Origin: Vibrio sp. FE10
Lineage (GTDB): Bacteria > Pseudomonadota > Gammaproteobacteria > Enterobacterales > Vibrionaceae
Direction of reading: 5' to 3'
Assembly: GCF_030297155.1 (NCBI RefSeq)
Contig: NZ_AP028067.1
Location: 2,728,001 to 2,792,000 of the forward strand
Length of the DNA stretch: 64,000 bases
The position numbers and the translations under genes are program-made. Every line of letters begins with the position of its first letter. The first letter of the stretch is position 1. The notes beneath the pieces are model-generated. The model had not been told where the DNA came from. It saw only the letters and a list, made by a program, of their open reading frames with translations, and did not search any database. Positions 53,327-62,522 of this stretch are shown here, one piece after another.

Positions 53327-55141
53327 CTACTTATCTGGAGTGTCAACTCTTTCATTTTGATCCGAAGGTGGCAATAAACTGATGATCGCACACTCCGTTG
53401 ATATGAGTTTTTCCAAATCAGAACCTTGTGTCACTAAACGGAAGTCACCCCCAGTAATCACACCCAATGGAATCGCTTTAGGATATAGCGCGTTAAACTC
53501 ATTAAGGTCAAATGCTTCGGTCAAACCCGTGCTCTTAATTTGGCTACCTTGAGCCATCAAGGAGTTAAGCTTGGAATAGGTAATTCCTTCCGAAAACAGA
53601 CTTCTGTTGCCATCTCGGCTCACTGAGTGCCTTTCGTGTTTAGTCTCTGTCGATTCAAGCTCAAACACCTTATTTTCACCGAACTCATCTTGATAATGCA
53701 TGCTGACTAATGGGTTGGTTTGACGATAAGGCGAGACGATCATCGCGAGCCCTATCCCATCCAATTCCAAATTGTTTTCCGCATGGCTTGAGGCTGGGTT
53801 ACCAAAATAGACATTCAAGTTATCCATACGCGCCAAACGAATGCTTTCCCAGTTGGTATCAGCAAGCACACTGTTGATGTTGTGTGTCGCCAGCACCTTG
53901 GCAAACTGTCTTGCAAAATGAGTCGCGCCAAAGAAGATAACCCCTTGCGCTTTCTCTTGCGTCACACCCAACCTTCTTGCCCACCAACTTGCGGTAAGGC
54001 TCTGAATAACAACCGTACCGATGATGACCAAGAACACCATTGGCACCAGTAAATCTGCCCCTTCAATCAATTGCTTCTCTTGAAGTTTGATAGCAAACAG
54101 AGAAGAAACCGCAGCCGCGACGATCCCGCGAGGCGCCATCCAGCTTAAAAACCATTTATCTGCCGAGGTAAGATCCGTGCCGATCCCACTGATCCACACA
54201 CTCAGCGGGCGAGCCACCAGCATAACGACCGCTAATAAGCCAATACCGCCCCAACCTATCGAGAGGAAAGTTCCTGAATCGAGTCGACTCGCCAGTAAGA
54301 TAAACAAGGCAGAAATGAGTAACACGGTTAAGGTCTCTTTGAACTCAATAATATCTTCAAGATCCAAGCCTTTCACGTTGGCAAGCCAAATCCCCATGAT
54401 GGTCACGGTTAATAAGCCAGATTCTTCACTTAAGTCATTAGAAAAAGAGAACGCCGCCAGCATTAGCGTCAGGACTGCCACGTTCCGCAAATAGTGCGGA
54501 ACCCAATGCCCTTGCAGCATTTTGGCAATCAAATAGCCACCGATGATCCCCAAGCCTAAACCGATGGCCAGAGTCAGCCCTAAGGCCGACAGGACATGGC
54601 CCGTAGGATCGGCTGAAGAGACAATGTATTCGTAAACGAGAACAGCAAACAGAGCGCCAATCGGGTCAATCACTATCCCTTCCCAGCGCAAGATACTGCC
54701 TAACGAAGATTTGGGTTGAATGCTGCGCAGCATGGGAACAATAACGGTTGGCCCCGTGACCACCACTAAGGCGGCAAACAACGCGGCTAATGGCCAACTG
54801 AAATCCACAAAGTAATGAGCACCAACGACAATGCACGCCCATGTAATCAACATACCGAAACTCACGAGGTGCGTCACCATGCGACCGTGACCTCTTATTT
54901 CTTTGAAGTTCAGGGTCAATGCACCTTCAAACAGAATGATGGCGACACCTAATGAAATCAGCGGAAATAGCACGTCACCAAAAATGGCATCGGGATTAAG
55001 GATGTTGAGACCGGGACCTAAAAGCAGACCGACAATAAGAAGAGGAAGAATAGCAGGTAGACGTAAGCGCCAGCCTAACAATTGACACGTTAAAGACAGC
55101 AGTCCAATTAACGCCAAGGATGAAGTAATCGACAAATCCAT
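53327..55141 (-). CDS. CPA-family cation:proton antiporter with TrkA-N-like domain
   Basis: A 604-residue inner-membrane antiporter. About 12 membrane segments fill residues 1-400; the ion-binding region is VVTGPTVIVPML and GIVIDPIGALFAVLVYEY with the aspartate expected for exchange. The C-terminal cytoplasmic part (GVIFFGATHFARQFAKVLATH onward) looks like a Rossmann TrkA-N/RCK domain, usually a nucleotide-controlled gate. Na+ versus K+ specificity cannot be decided. An AGGGG ribosome site precedes the ATG. Confidence 0.82.
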   Translation of the reverse strand: MDLSITSSLALIGLLSLTCQLLGWRLRLPAILPLLIVGLLLGPGLNILNPDAIFGDVLFPLISLGVAIILFEGALTLNFKEIRGHGRMVTHLVSFGMLITWACIVVGAHYFVDFSWPLAALFAALVVVTGPTVIVPMLRSIQPKSSLGSILRWEGIVIDPIGALFAVLVYEYIVSSADPTGHVLSALGLTLAIGLGLGIIGGYLIAKMLQGHWVPHYLRNVAVLTLMLAAFSFSNDLSEESGLLTVTIMGIWLANVKGLDLEDIIEFKETLTVLLISALFILLASRLDSGTFLSIGWGGIGLLAVVMLVARPLSVWISGIGTDLTSADKWFLSWMAPRGIVAAAVSSLFAIKLQEKQLIEGADLLVPMVFLVIIGTVVIQSLTASWWARRLGVTQEKAQGVIFFGATHFARQFAKVLATHNINSVLADTNWESIRLARMDNLNVYFGNPASSHAENNLELDGIGLAMIVSPYRQTNPLVSMHYQDEFGENKVFELESTETKHERHSVSRDGNRSLFSEGITYSKLNSLMAQGSQIKSTGLTEAFDLNEFNALYPKAIPLGVITGGDFRLVTQGSDLEKLISTECAIISLLPPSDQNERVDTPDK

Positions 55142-55301
55142 TTATGCCCCTAAAAGGTTTGCACCACACCCTGTGGTACAAACTTATTAACTGAATAAGA
55201 AAAACTACGTCATTACACTATAGGATCTCTTTATCACACTAACCGAATATTATTGTGATTAATCAGTCACTTTACTTATGGGGCAACACAGTATTAAAAA
55301 T

Positions 55302-55328
55302 CTAACTGGGTACTTAGAACCCAGTTAG
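55302..55328 (-). terminator. Terminator of the nupC-type gene
   Basis: The 10-bp perfect stem CTAACTGGGT/ACCCAGTTAG with a 7-base loop is followed on the minus strand by ATTTTTAATA, 30 bases after the stop. Confidence 0.88.
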
Positions 55329-55357
55329 AAAACACTCATCAATTAACGAAGAGGGAC

Positions 55358-56557
55358 TTAAAGAGAAAGCACCACACCAGCAATCGCTGCGCTCATTAAG
55401 TTGGCAAGTACACCCGCACAAATCGCTTTAAAGCCGTATTGTGAGATGAAAGAACGACGCTCTGGAACTAAGCTGCCCAAACCACCAATCAGAATTGCCA
55501 TCGTAGAGATATTGGCAAAACCACATAGCGCGAAAGTAACGATCGCTTTTGAGTGTTCACTCAATGCGTCTTTTACGTCCATTAACTGAATGAAAGCCAC
55601 AAACTCGTTGACAACGATTTTGTTACCGATCAGCGAACCAGCAACCACAGCCTCAGACCACGGCACACCGATCAGCCATGCAACGGGTGCGAACACATAA
55701 CCTAGGATAAGTTCGAAGCTTAGGTTTACGCCAAACCAACCACCAACAATACCTAACAAACCATTCAGCATTGCAATCACACTGATAAAGGCCAGAAGTG
55801 TCGCACCCACTGCAACGGCAATACGAAGTCCAGACATAGCCCCATCTGCCATTGCCTCAACTACGTTTGTTGCTCGTGGAATTTCAACGTCAGACTCAAT
55901 ATTTTCTTGAGCCTCATCTGCGCTGCCTGGTACCAAAATCTTGGCCATCAATAGACCAGCAGGTGCAGACATGAATGCCGCAGCGATAAGGTAATTCAAA
56001 TCAACACCAAGCGATGCATAACCCACTAACGTACCACCAGCAACAGAAGCTAAACCACACACCATCACGGCAAACAACTGTGAATCCGTCATATGCTTCA
56101 AGTAAGGTTTAACCACCAATGGCGCTTCGATCATGCCAACAAAAATATTCGCAGTAGCAGACAGTGATTCCGCACGACCTGTACCTAAGAACTTTTGCAA
56201 AGCACCGCCGATAAGGTTGATCACCTTTGGCATAAAGCCGATGTGGTACAAACCTGAAATCAGTGCAGAGAAAAAGATAATGATACCGAGAACGTTAATA
56301 GCGAAAACAAATCCGTTATTCGTGAGGCCACCAAATAGGAAGTTAATCCCCTCTTGACCGTAGTTGATCAAGCTAGACACCGCACCAGTAGCTGCATTCA
56401 GCACTTCTTTACCCATTGGCACATAAAGAACCAATAGCGCGAATGAAATTTGCAGTAAGAAAGCCAAAGAGACGGTTCTTAGCGGAATATTTTTTCTGTC
56501 CGTAGATAGTAACCAAGCGGCTACTAAAATAGTGATAATTCCAAGTAGGGAAGCCAT
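55358..56557 (-). CDS. Concentrative nucleoside transporter, NupC/CNT family
   Basis: Na+- or H+-coupled nucleoside importer of 399 residues. It has the CNT architecture: three N-terminal helices, then two inverted halves with hairpins. NIFVGMIEAPLVVKPYL carries the conserved GxxEAP motif, and AGSLIGNKIVVNEFVAF the conserved NEF motif of nucleoside binding. It resembles the structurally studied V. cholerae CNT. The start is MASLLGIITILV; a TTG three codons earlier is possible. A PurR-like site lies about 50 bases upstream. Confidence 0.9.
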   Translation of the reverse strand: MASLLGIITILVAAWLLSTDRKNIPLRTVSLAFLLQISFALLVLYVPMGKEVLNAATGAVSSLINYGQEGINFLFGGLTNNGFVFAINVLGIIIFFSALISGLYHIGFMPKVINLIGGALQKFLGTGRAESLSATANIFVGMIEAPLVVKPYLKHMTDSQLFAVMVCGLASVAGGTLVGYASLGVDLNYLIAAAFMSAPAGLLMAKILVPGSADEAQENIESDVEIPRATNVVEAMADGAMSGLRIAVAVGATLLAFISVIAMLNGLLGIVGGWFGVNLSFELILGYVFAPVAWLIGVPWSEAVVAGSLIGNKIVVNEFVAFIQLMDVKDALSEHSKAIVTFALCGFANISTMAILIGGLGSLVPERRSFISQYGFKAICAGVLANLMSAAIAGVVLSL

Positions 56558-56605
56558 ATGCGTCAACCTAAAAGTTGTAGGTAGGAAAGGCGACGCATTG
56601 TATAG

Positions 56606-56621
56606 AGGAAATCGTTTGCGG
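56606..56621. promoter_or_regulatory. PurR-like site upstream of the nucleoside transporter
   Basis: On the minus strand CCGCAAACGATTTCCT matches the PurR consensus ACGCAAACGTTTTCGT at 13 of 16 positions, 49 bases before the start. Confidence 0.6.
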
Positions 56622-56762
56622 CAAGGTGCGGTTGTTAATGTGATGTTGGGATTATCACTGCCTCACCTATGATTATATTAAAGCATTGAATTTTAATGAT
56701 TTAACTTGCTTAAAAAGCATACTTTTTCCATATGGAAATTATATTTATAGATTAGGAAACAG

Positions 56763-57707
56763 TTAACGGTGCAGCTCAACACAGGTTTTGAGGTTTTCAT
56801 CCCAATAAGTCGGCGATCCGATATGATCTTTAATGAACTCAATCACAGCTGAAAGCTTCTTCGGCATGTTCTTTCTACTCGGATATACAGCGTAAAATGG
56901 CATCAATTGGCTCGCTCGCCACTCCGGTAATACTTGGATGAGCTTACCTGTCCTAAACTCTTCTTTGACTAAGTAAGTCGCCAGATAAGCAACTCCCCAG
57001 CCTGACACAGCCGCGTCTCGTACCGCTTCAGCCAAATCCACTGAGTAATCGCCCGCCACTTTAACGCTGAGGTTTTCTTGGCCGTTATCAAATGCCCACG
57101 ATGTGTAGTCTCGTTCACGGCTGCGATAGATAAGGCAGTTATGGTCAATAAGATCAGATGGCACATGAGGAGTCCCTGCCTTGATCAGATAATCCGGTGA
57201 TGCCGCCACCACAAACTGGCTATCGGCTAAGCGCTGCGCAATATAACCTTCAGGCAAATCTTCATTGTTGGTGATCCAGAGATCCAAACGCTCTTCAATC
57301 ATATCCACTTTGTAGTCGAACAAATGCACTTCGATTCTCAGCTGCGGATAGAGCTGTCTGAGCTGATCAATCGCAGGAATGATATGCAGTGTGCCAAATG
57401 ACTGTGACAAGCCTACTCGCAATATCCCTGAGATATCATCTCGCTGGCTGTCCATATCCATTTGAGCCGCTTTCACGGTGTTGAACAGCTGCTCACAGTG
57501 CTGATAGAACACTTCCCCTGCTTCGGTTAGTGTCAGGCTGCGTGTGGTTCTTTGCACTAGCTTGATACCTATCGAGTCTTCGAGCAAAGCAACCTGCTTA
57601 CTGATGTGAGACACCGACACATTCAAACTTTTTGCTGCACTGGTAAAGCCTTCATGCTTGATTAACGCATGGAATATCACCATCTGTGCGGCTCTATCTG
57701 TTAGCAC
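56763..57707 (-). CDS. LysR family transcriptional regulator
   Basis: A 314-residue LTTR. The N-terminal winged helix (MVIFHALIKHEGFTSAAKSL, VSHISKQVALLEDSIGIKLV) is followed by the effector domain (GILRVGLSQSFGTLHIIPAI onward). The start was set at a GTG with a good AAAGGTGG ribosome site, giving the usual short pre-domain; the frame runs 28 codons further upstream through the mltB terminator, which argues against the longer form. Effector and targets are unknown. It lies upstream of the nucleoside transporter on the same strand, 205 bases away. Confidence 0.85.
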   Translation of the reverse strand: MLTDRAAQMVIFHALIKHEGFTSAAKSLNVSVSHISKQVALLEDSIGIKLVQRTTRSLTLTEAGEVFYQHCEQLFNTVKAAQMDMDSQRDDISGILRVGLSQSFGTLHIIPAIDQLRQLYPQLRIEVHLFDYKVDMIEERLDLWITNNEDLPEGYIAQRLADSQFVVAASPDYLIKAGTPHVPSDLIDHNCLIYRSRERDYTSWAFDNGQENLSVKVAGDYSVDLAEAVRDAAVSGWGVAYLATYLVKEEFRTGKLIQVLPEWRASQLMPFYAVYPSRKNMPKKLSAVIEFIKDHIGSPTYWDENLKTCVELHR

Positions 57708-57740
57708 AAGACCACCTTTAAAAATCTCTGAAATATAAAA

Positions 57741-57766
57741 GAAAAAGGACTCCGAAGAGTCCTTTA
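57741..57766 (-). terminator. Terminator of ycgL-mltB
   Basis: The 9-bp stem AAAGGACTC with a 4-base loop is followed on the minus strand by TTTTTCTTTTA, about 70 bases after the mltB stop. Confidence 0.87.
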
Positions 57767-57834
57767 GTTCGTTCTGCCTATGGTAGGCCAAATGCTATCA
57801 AAGCGACCTAAATCAATTAACCAAATTAGGTCGA

Positions 57835-58833
57835 CTAATCAAACTTAATTCTATCTGCTAGGTGGCTGACCGCCAACGCAAAGTAGTAAGAACGATTCCA
57901 CTTCATTAACACATTGTAGTTGTTGTAAATGAGGTACGAACGGCCGGTTTCATCGTCTGGCATAATTAGCCAAGCTTTAATATCTTCATCAAGCGTTGGT
58001 AATGGACGATCGTCAAAGCGTTTAATACCGAGTTCAGACCACTCTTTTAAGTATTTCGCTTTGTCTTCACCTCGGCCTTGCATCTCGATAGACACGCTTG
58101 CCGGAACATGAACCTGACGGCCCCACGTATATTTGTCATCCCAACCTGATTGGCTGAGATAATTAGCCGCCGAAGCAAATACATCTTCTTCAGTGCCCCA
58201 AATATCTTTCTTACCGTCGCCGTTACCGTCAGCGGCATAAGCTAAGAATGAGCTTGGCATAAACTGAGGCTGCCCCATCGCGCCAGCCCAAGAGCCTTTC
58301 ATCTCTTTGGGTGCAATATGGCCTTGGTCAAGAATCGTTAACGCTGCCATCGCTTCGCTACGGAACAACGCTTCTCTGCGCCCTTCGTAAGCCATGGTGG
58401 TTAAAGCATCGATAACACTGTAATTACCCGTGAACTTGCCAAAATTACTTTCTACGCCCCATAGAGCGACAATGAACCTTGGTTGAACACCGTACTCGTC
58501 ACCAATACGCTTTAACGCTGTATAGTGTTCCTTATAGAGCGATCTTGCCTGTTTCACTTTCCAATCTGGCACCGCTCGTGGAATGTATTCATCCAGAGTC
58601 AGTTTCTTCTCAGGTTGGTTCTTATCAGCTTTGACAGCTCTCGGCTTAAACGTCACACCATCAAAGGCTTCTTCAATGATCGCTTCAGAAATGCCTTGTT
58701 CACGGCCTTGCTGCTTTAGCTTTTCTACATATTGTTCAAAGCTAAGCTCTTCAGCCTGTACTGAACCGATAGTCAGGCTATTACCCAACAGCAATGCTGA
58801 CACGGCTAATAGGGTCTTAGAAAATTTACTCAA
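57835..58833 (-). CDS. mltB: Lytic murein transglycosylase B family protein
   Basis: Cleaves peptidoglycan to anhydromuropeptides. A Sec signal peptide (about 27 residues, ending SVQA) lacks a lipobox cysteine, so the protein is soluble and periplasmic, unlike E. coli MltB. The catalytic glutamate is in VALWGVESNFGKF; GAMGQPQFMPSSFLAYAADGNGD (cited only in part by its GQPQFMPS core) binds glycan and carries the Ca-like DGNGDG loop. Length is 332 residues. The start is TTG with an AGGAGG ribosome site eight bases before; an out-of-frame ATG micro-ORF of four codons overlaps it. Confidence 0.88.
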   Translation of the reverse strand: MSKFSKTLLAVSALLLGNSLTIGSVQAEELSFEQYVEKLKQQGREQGISEAIIEEAFDGVTFKPRAVKADKNQPEKKLTLDEYIPRAVPDWKVKQARSLYKEHYTALKRIGDEYGVQPRFIVALWGVESNFGKFTGNYSVIDALTTMAYEGRREALFRSEAMAALTILDQGHIAPKEMKGSWAGAMGQPQFMPSSFLAYAADGNGDGKKDIWGTEEDVFASAANYLSQSGWDDKYTWGRQVHVPASVSIEMQGRGEDKAKYLKEWSELGIKRFDDRPLPTLDEDIKAWLIMPDDETGRSYLIYNNYNVLMKWNRSYYFALAVSHLADRIKFD

Positions 58834-58862
58834 CGATCATTCCTCCTTGAATTAGGTGGCTA

Positions 58863-59153
58863 TCACTCTTCGTCTTGAACATTTTGCTGAGCTTTACGCT
58901 CTTTATGCAGTTCAAGTTCGTTAACCGGCGGAGGCGGAACCTGCAAAAAGAAACCATCGTTTTTTAGTGACTCTTTCACTTTTTCGATGCTGACTTGGGC
59001 AAGCGTGCGGCCTTCCATTTTAATTACCATTACAAAGCTAGGTTTACCAAACATTTGCATCAGTGCGTCAGGGACTTGTGAGAAATCATCCTTTTTCGGG
59101 ATATAAAGGTATGTTCCTTCTTTTTTTGAACTTTTATATATAGAACACAGCAT
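58863..59153 (-). CDS. ycgL: YcgL family protein
   Basis: A 96-residue protein of the YcgL/UPF0745 family, unknown function. It starts [18 protein letters not shown] and has the family's [17 protein letters not shown] and [13 protein letters not shown] segments. It is divergent from minC, the same neighbourhood as in enterobacteria, and probably cotranscribed with mltB, 29 bases downstream. An AAGG ribosome site precedes the ATG. Confidence 0.9.
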   Translation of the reverse strand: MLCSIYKSSKKEGTYLYIPKKDDFSQVPDALMQMFGKPSFVMVIKMEGRTLAQVSIEKVKESLKNDGFFLQVPPPPVNELELHKERKAQQNVQDEE

Positions 59154-59375
59154 GACAAACCTTTTTTAAATGTTTATGGCTACAAAACTCTCACTTGTGA
59201 GTTCAATAGTTTATGTTGATGAATTATTGGGGACAAAACGTTTATTTGACAACAAGATTACTTGCTGTGCTTGGTTTGGGAATATAACATGATAAACCTA
59301 GTTTCAGGCAATGCCCTTTATCTTTAAGATGAAAGAAATTGTACCTATTCGCAATTGAGGTCCTGTAGTTTTTCG

Positions 59376-60038
59376 ATGTCTAGTAACCCAGATCTAAAAG
59401 GTAGCAGTTTCACGCTATCTGTTTTGCACTTATCCGATGATCAAGTCGAAAATGCAGTGTCTTTTCTTCAAGAGAAGGTAGACCAAGCACCTACTTTTTT
59501 TGCCGCGGCTCCTGTTGTTATCAACATTAGTAAAGTAGCTGGCGATATTGATTTCGTACAGCTCAAAAATGGCATATCTCAAGCGGGTATGATCCCGGTT
59601 GGTGTGGCAGGTTGCTCAGATAAGCGCATGCAAAACTTAGCCAGAGATGCAGGTTTTGCCGTTATGACAGCGAGCAAATCGCCTTCTCAAGCTCCGGCGA
59701 AGATGGCTCCGATAAAGGTGGTGAGAACCCCGATTCGTTCTGGTCAGCAAGTGTATGCCAAAGATGGTGATTTGCTGATTCTTAGCCATGTAAGTGCAGG
59801 TGCGGAAGTGATTGCCGATGGCAGCATCCACATTCACGGCACGCTACGCGGTCGCGCGATTGCAGGGGCAAGTGGTCAAACTGAAGCAAAAATAATTTGT
59901 AATGATTTACAAGCCGAGCTGGTTTCCATTGCAGGAAATTACTGGCTCAGCGATCAAATTGATAGCGAGTACTGGCAAAAGAAAACCATGTTCAGTATGG
60001 CAAACGATGTATTACACGTTGATGTCCTCGCAATATAA
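59376..60038 (+). CDS. minC: Septum site-determining protein MinC
   Basis: FtsZ polymerisation inhibitor that keeps division at mid-cell. The N-terminal domain (about 1-105) precedes a Pro/Ala linker and the C-terminal beta-helix ([33 protein letters not shown]) that binds MinD. Length is 220 residues. The start is the ATG giving [12 protein letters not shown]; a TTG seven codons upstream is in frame but less likely. First gene of minCDE. Confidence 0.95.
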   Translation: MSSNPDLKGSSFTLSVLHLSDDQVENAVSFLQEKVDQAPTFFAAAPVVINISKVAGDIDFVQLKNGISQAGMIPVGVAGCSDKRMQNLARDAGFAVMTASKSPSQAPAKMAPIKVVRTPIRSGQQVYAKDGDLLILSHVSAGAEVIADGSIHIHGTLRGRAIAGASGQTEAKIICNDLQAELVSIAGNYWLSDQIDSEYWQKKTMFSMANDVLHVDVLAI

Positions 60039-60059
60039 GAGAAATAAAAGGAAAAAAGA

Positions 60060-60872
60060 ATGGCACGCATTATCGTTGTAACGTCAGGTAAAGGCGGGGT
60101 GGGCAAAACGACCTCCAGTGCAGCTATTGCCTCTGGCTTAGCTCTGAAAGGGAAGAAAACAGCGGTTATCGATTTTGATATCGGTCTGCGTAACCTAGAT
60201 CTAATCATGGGTTGTGAGCGTCGCGTTGTGTACGACTTCGTTAACGTGATCAATGGTGAAGCGACGCTGAACCAAGCAATGATCAAAGACAAGCGCACAG
60301 AGAACCTGTTCATTCTTCCTGCTTCTCAAACTCGTGATAAAGACGCATTGACGAAAGATGGCGTTCGTCGTGTATTCGATGAACTGGATGAAATGGGCTT
60401 TGATTTCATCATCTGTGATTCTCCTGCTGGAATCGAGCAAGGTGCTCTAATGGCGCTTTACTTTGCTGATGAAGCGATTGTAACCACCAACCCTGAAGTC
60501 TCTTCTGTACGCGATTCAGACCGTATTCTAGGTATTCTTGACTCAAAGTCTCGTCGTTCAGAAGACGGATTAGAGCCAGTGAAAACGCACCTTCTACTGA
60601 CTCGCTACAACCCAGCACGTGTAACTCAAGGTGAGATGCTCAGTGTTGAAGACGTTGAAGAAATCCTGCACATCTCTCTACTGGGTGTGATTCCAGAGAG
60701 CCAAGCAGTACTGAACGCATCAAACAAGGGTGTTCCGGTTATCTTTGACGAAGCAACCGATGCAGGTATGGCTTACAATGATACTGTAGAGCGACTACTG
60801 GGTAGCCAAGTGGACTTCCGTTTCTTAACGGAACAGAAGAAAGGCATCTTCAAAAGACTGTTCGGGGGCTAA
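60060..60872 (+). CDS. minD: Septum site-determining ATPase MinD
   Basis: Membrane-cycling ATPase that carries MinC to the poles. The deviant Walker A motif is SGKGGVGKTTSS (Lys11 and Lys16), followed by VIDFDIGLRNLDLIMGCERR; the C-terminal amphipathic membrane anchor is KKGIFKRLFGG. Length is 270 residues, as in E. coli. An AAGGA ribosome site lies before the ATG; gaps to minC (21 bases) and minE (6 bases) indicate one operon. Confidence 0.98.
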   Translation: MARIIVVTSGKGGVGKTTSSAAIASGLALKGKKTAVIDFDIGLRNLDLIMGCERRVVYDFVNVINGEATLNQAMIKDKRTENLFILPASQTRDKDALTKDGVRRVFDELDEMGFDFIICDSPAGIEQGALMALYFADEAIVTTNPEVSSVRDSDRILGILDSKSRRSEDGLEPVKTHLLLTRYNPARVTQGEMLSVEDVEEILHISLLGVIPESQAVLNASNKGVPVIFDEATDAGMAYNDTVERLLGSQVDFRFLTEQKKGIFKRLFGG

Positions 60873-60878
60873 TACGCA

Positions 60879-61142
60879 ATGTCATTACTAGAGTTTTTCA
60901 GACCACAAAAAAAGACAACCGCAAACCTAGCCAAAGAGCGTTTGCAGATCATTGTTGCTGAGCGACGCAGCCATGACGACCCTGCACCATCATACTTGCC
61001 GCAACTGAAAGAAGACATCTTGAAGTGTATTGCGAAGTATGTGGAAGTCGATCCATCAATGGTTGATCTGACTTTCGAACACAAAGATGACGACATCTCC
61101 GTATTAGAGCTGAACGTTAAGCTTCCAGAAGAAGATCGATAA
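60879..61142 (+). CDS. minE: Cell division topological specificity factor MinE
   Basis: Stimulates MinD ATPase and drives pole-to-pole oscillation. The N-terminal amphipathic/anti-MinCD helix ([23 protein letters not shown], quoted to its first 20 residues as [20 protein letters not shown]) and the C-terminal dimerisation domain give 87 residues against 88 in E. coli. The weak ribosome site and six-base gap suggest coupling to minD. Confidence 0.97.
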   Translation: MSLLEFFRPQKKTTANLAKERLQIIVAERRSHDDPAPSYLPQLKEDILKCIAKYVEVDPSMVDLTFEHKDDDISVLELNVKLPEEDR

Positions 61143-61175
61143 GTAGAGCCTGAGCTGTGCTTATCAATCTTCAAT

Positions 61176-61203
61176 AAAAAAGAGAGCCTAGGCTCTCTTT
61201 TTT
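61176..61203. terminator. Terminator between minE and rnd
   Basis: A palindromic stem AGAGAGCC-TA-GGCTCTCT with A- and T-tracts on both sides ends the convergent min and rnd transcripts. Confidence 0.9.
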
Positions 61204-61261
61204 GTGTCTGAAACTTTTATCTCTAAAGCATTCGTTGCTTGCTTAAGATATAGATATACAG

Positions 61262-62380
61262 TTATTTGATTGCTTTGTTTAGCTTCTCGCCTACTACGTC
61301 TAGACGCCAACCTTGCATTACATCAGGTAGCTTCTCTGGATTACGATCGTACTTCCAAATCCAGCTTAACACTTGATTAAGTTGCTTCTTCGACGCCAAA
61401 AATTCCGTCGCTAAACCACTGTGTTGCGATGCTGTTTTCACTTCATCTTTCAACACTTTAAAGAGTTGCTTGTAACCTGGGTAGTCCATTAGACGTTCTA
61501 CTGGCGCTGGGTATTCTTCTTCTGGCGTATGCTCAGCTAACTTCACGATAGAGCTGATCTTCGCACCATGGCGACGTACAGAGCGGTAATCAAAACCTTC
61601 CTGTTCCATATGCTTAGGGTCTTTCATTGCAAATCGAGCCACGGCCCATAAGTCTTGCTCTTTAAAGACAAAGTTCAACGCTAAATCACGCTTGATCGCT
61701 TCTTTTAAACGCCAAGTTGCTAGCGGTCTTAAAATAGCTAGTTGCTGAGGCTTGAGCTGCCACGCGCCTTTGATATCAAGGTAAGCGTTGTCTGGGTTTG
61801 CTTTACGGATGCGCTTTGCCACTTGTAAATCAGACTCTTGCTGCGCTGCTTCCCACCAGCCCGCTTCCATCACTTTTTCTAGAAGCTTGTTGTACATTGG
61901 CATCAAGTAGTGAACGTCTGCTGCTGCGTAGTCGAGTTGCTTTTGAGAAAGCGGACGCGCTAGCCAATCAGTACGAGATTCACTCTTATCTAGGTCAACG
62001 CCTACAAACTCAGAAACCAGAGCTGCAAAGCCAGTTGAAAGACCATGACCTAAGAAGGCCGCCATGATCTGCGTATCCACCATTGGTGTTGGCGTACAAC
62101 CAAATGCGTTCTGGAAAACTTCCAGATCTTCGCCACACGCATGCAACACTTTCAGTACTGACGTGTCTTTCAACAGCCCAACAAACGGTGTCATTTCATC
62201 AAGAGCAATAGGATCAATCAGTGACAGCGTTTCACCATCAAATAACTGAATTAAGCCTAATTGAGGGTAATAGGTTCTTGTACGAACGAACTCTGTATCA
62301 AGCATAACAACATCGGCTTCACGTGCTTGTTGGCAAACTCGCTCAAGGTCTTTAACTTGGGTAATGATTTGATAATCCAC
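61262..62380 (-). CDS. rnd: Ribonuclease D
   Basis: 3'-5' exonuclease trimming tRNA precursors. The DEDDy motifs are DTEFVRTRTYYPQLGL (exo I), HACGEDLEVF (exo II) and YAAADVHYLMPMY (exo III); two HRDC domains follow. The start was set at a GTG giving (M)DYQIITQVKDLE, matching E. coli (372 against 375 residues); the longer ORF to 62455 runs through the fadD terminator. It lies downstream of fadD as in enterobacteria. Confidence 0.94.
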   Translation of the reverse strand: MDYQIITQVKDLERVCQQAREADVVMLDTEFVRTRTYYPQLGLIQLFDGETLSLIDPIALDEMTPFVGLLKDTSVLKVLHACGEDLEVFQNAFGCTPTPMVDTQIMAAFLGHGLSTGFAALVSEFVGVDLDKSESRTDWLARPLSQKQLDYAAADVHYLMPMYNKLLEKVMEAGWWEAAQQESDLQVAKRIRKANPDNAYLDIKGAWQLKPQQLAILRPLATWRLKEAIKRDLALNFVFKEQDLWAVARFAMKDPKHMEQEGFDYRSVRRHGAKISSIVKLAEHTPEEEYPAPVERLMDYPGYKQLFKVLKDEVKTASQHSGLATEFLASKKQLNQVLSWIWKYDRNPEKLPDVMQGWRLDVVGEKLNKAIK

Positions 62381-62413
62381 AAAAACTCTCACTGATTTTA
62401 CTTTGATCGCCGG

Positions 62414-62445
62414 ATACAAAAATGCCGACATTAACTGTCGGCATT
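62414..62445 (-). terminator. Rho-independent terminator of fadD
   Basis: The 10-bp stem AATGCCGACA with a 5-base loop is followed on the minus strand by TTTTTGTATCC. It stands 80 bases after fadD and only 40 bases before rnd. Confidence 0.88.
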
Positions 62446-62522
62446 CTAACACCATTTTTCAGCGCTCGCTTAGATTAAGCGCCTGAATGGTTTCGGGTGC
62501 TCATTTCTCGCAAACCCGAGCA

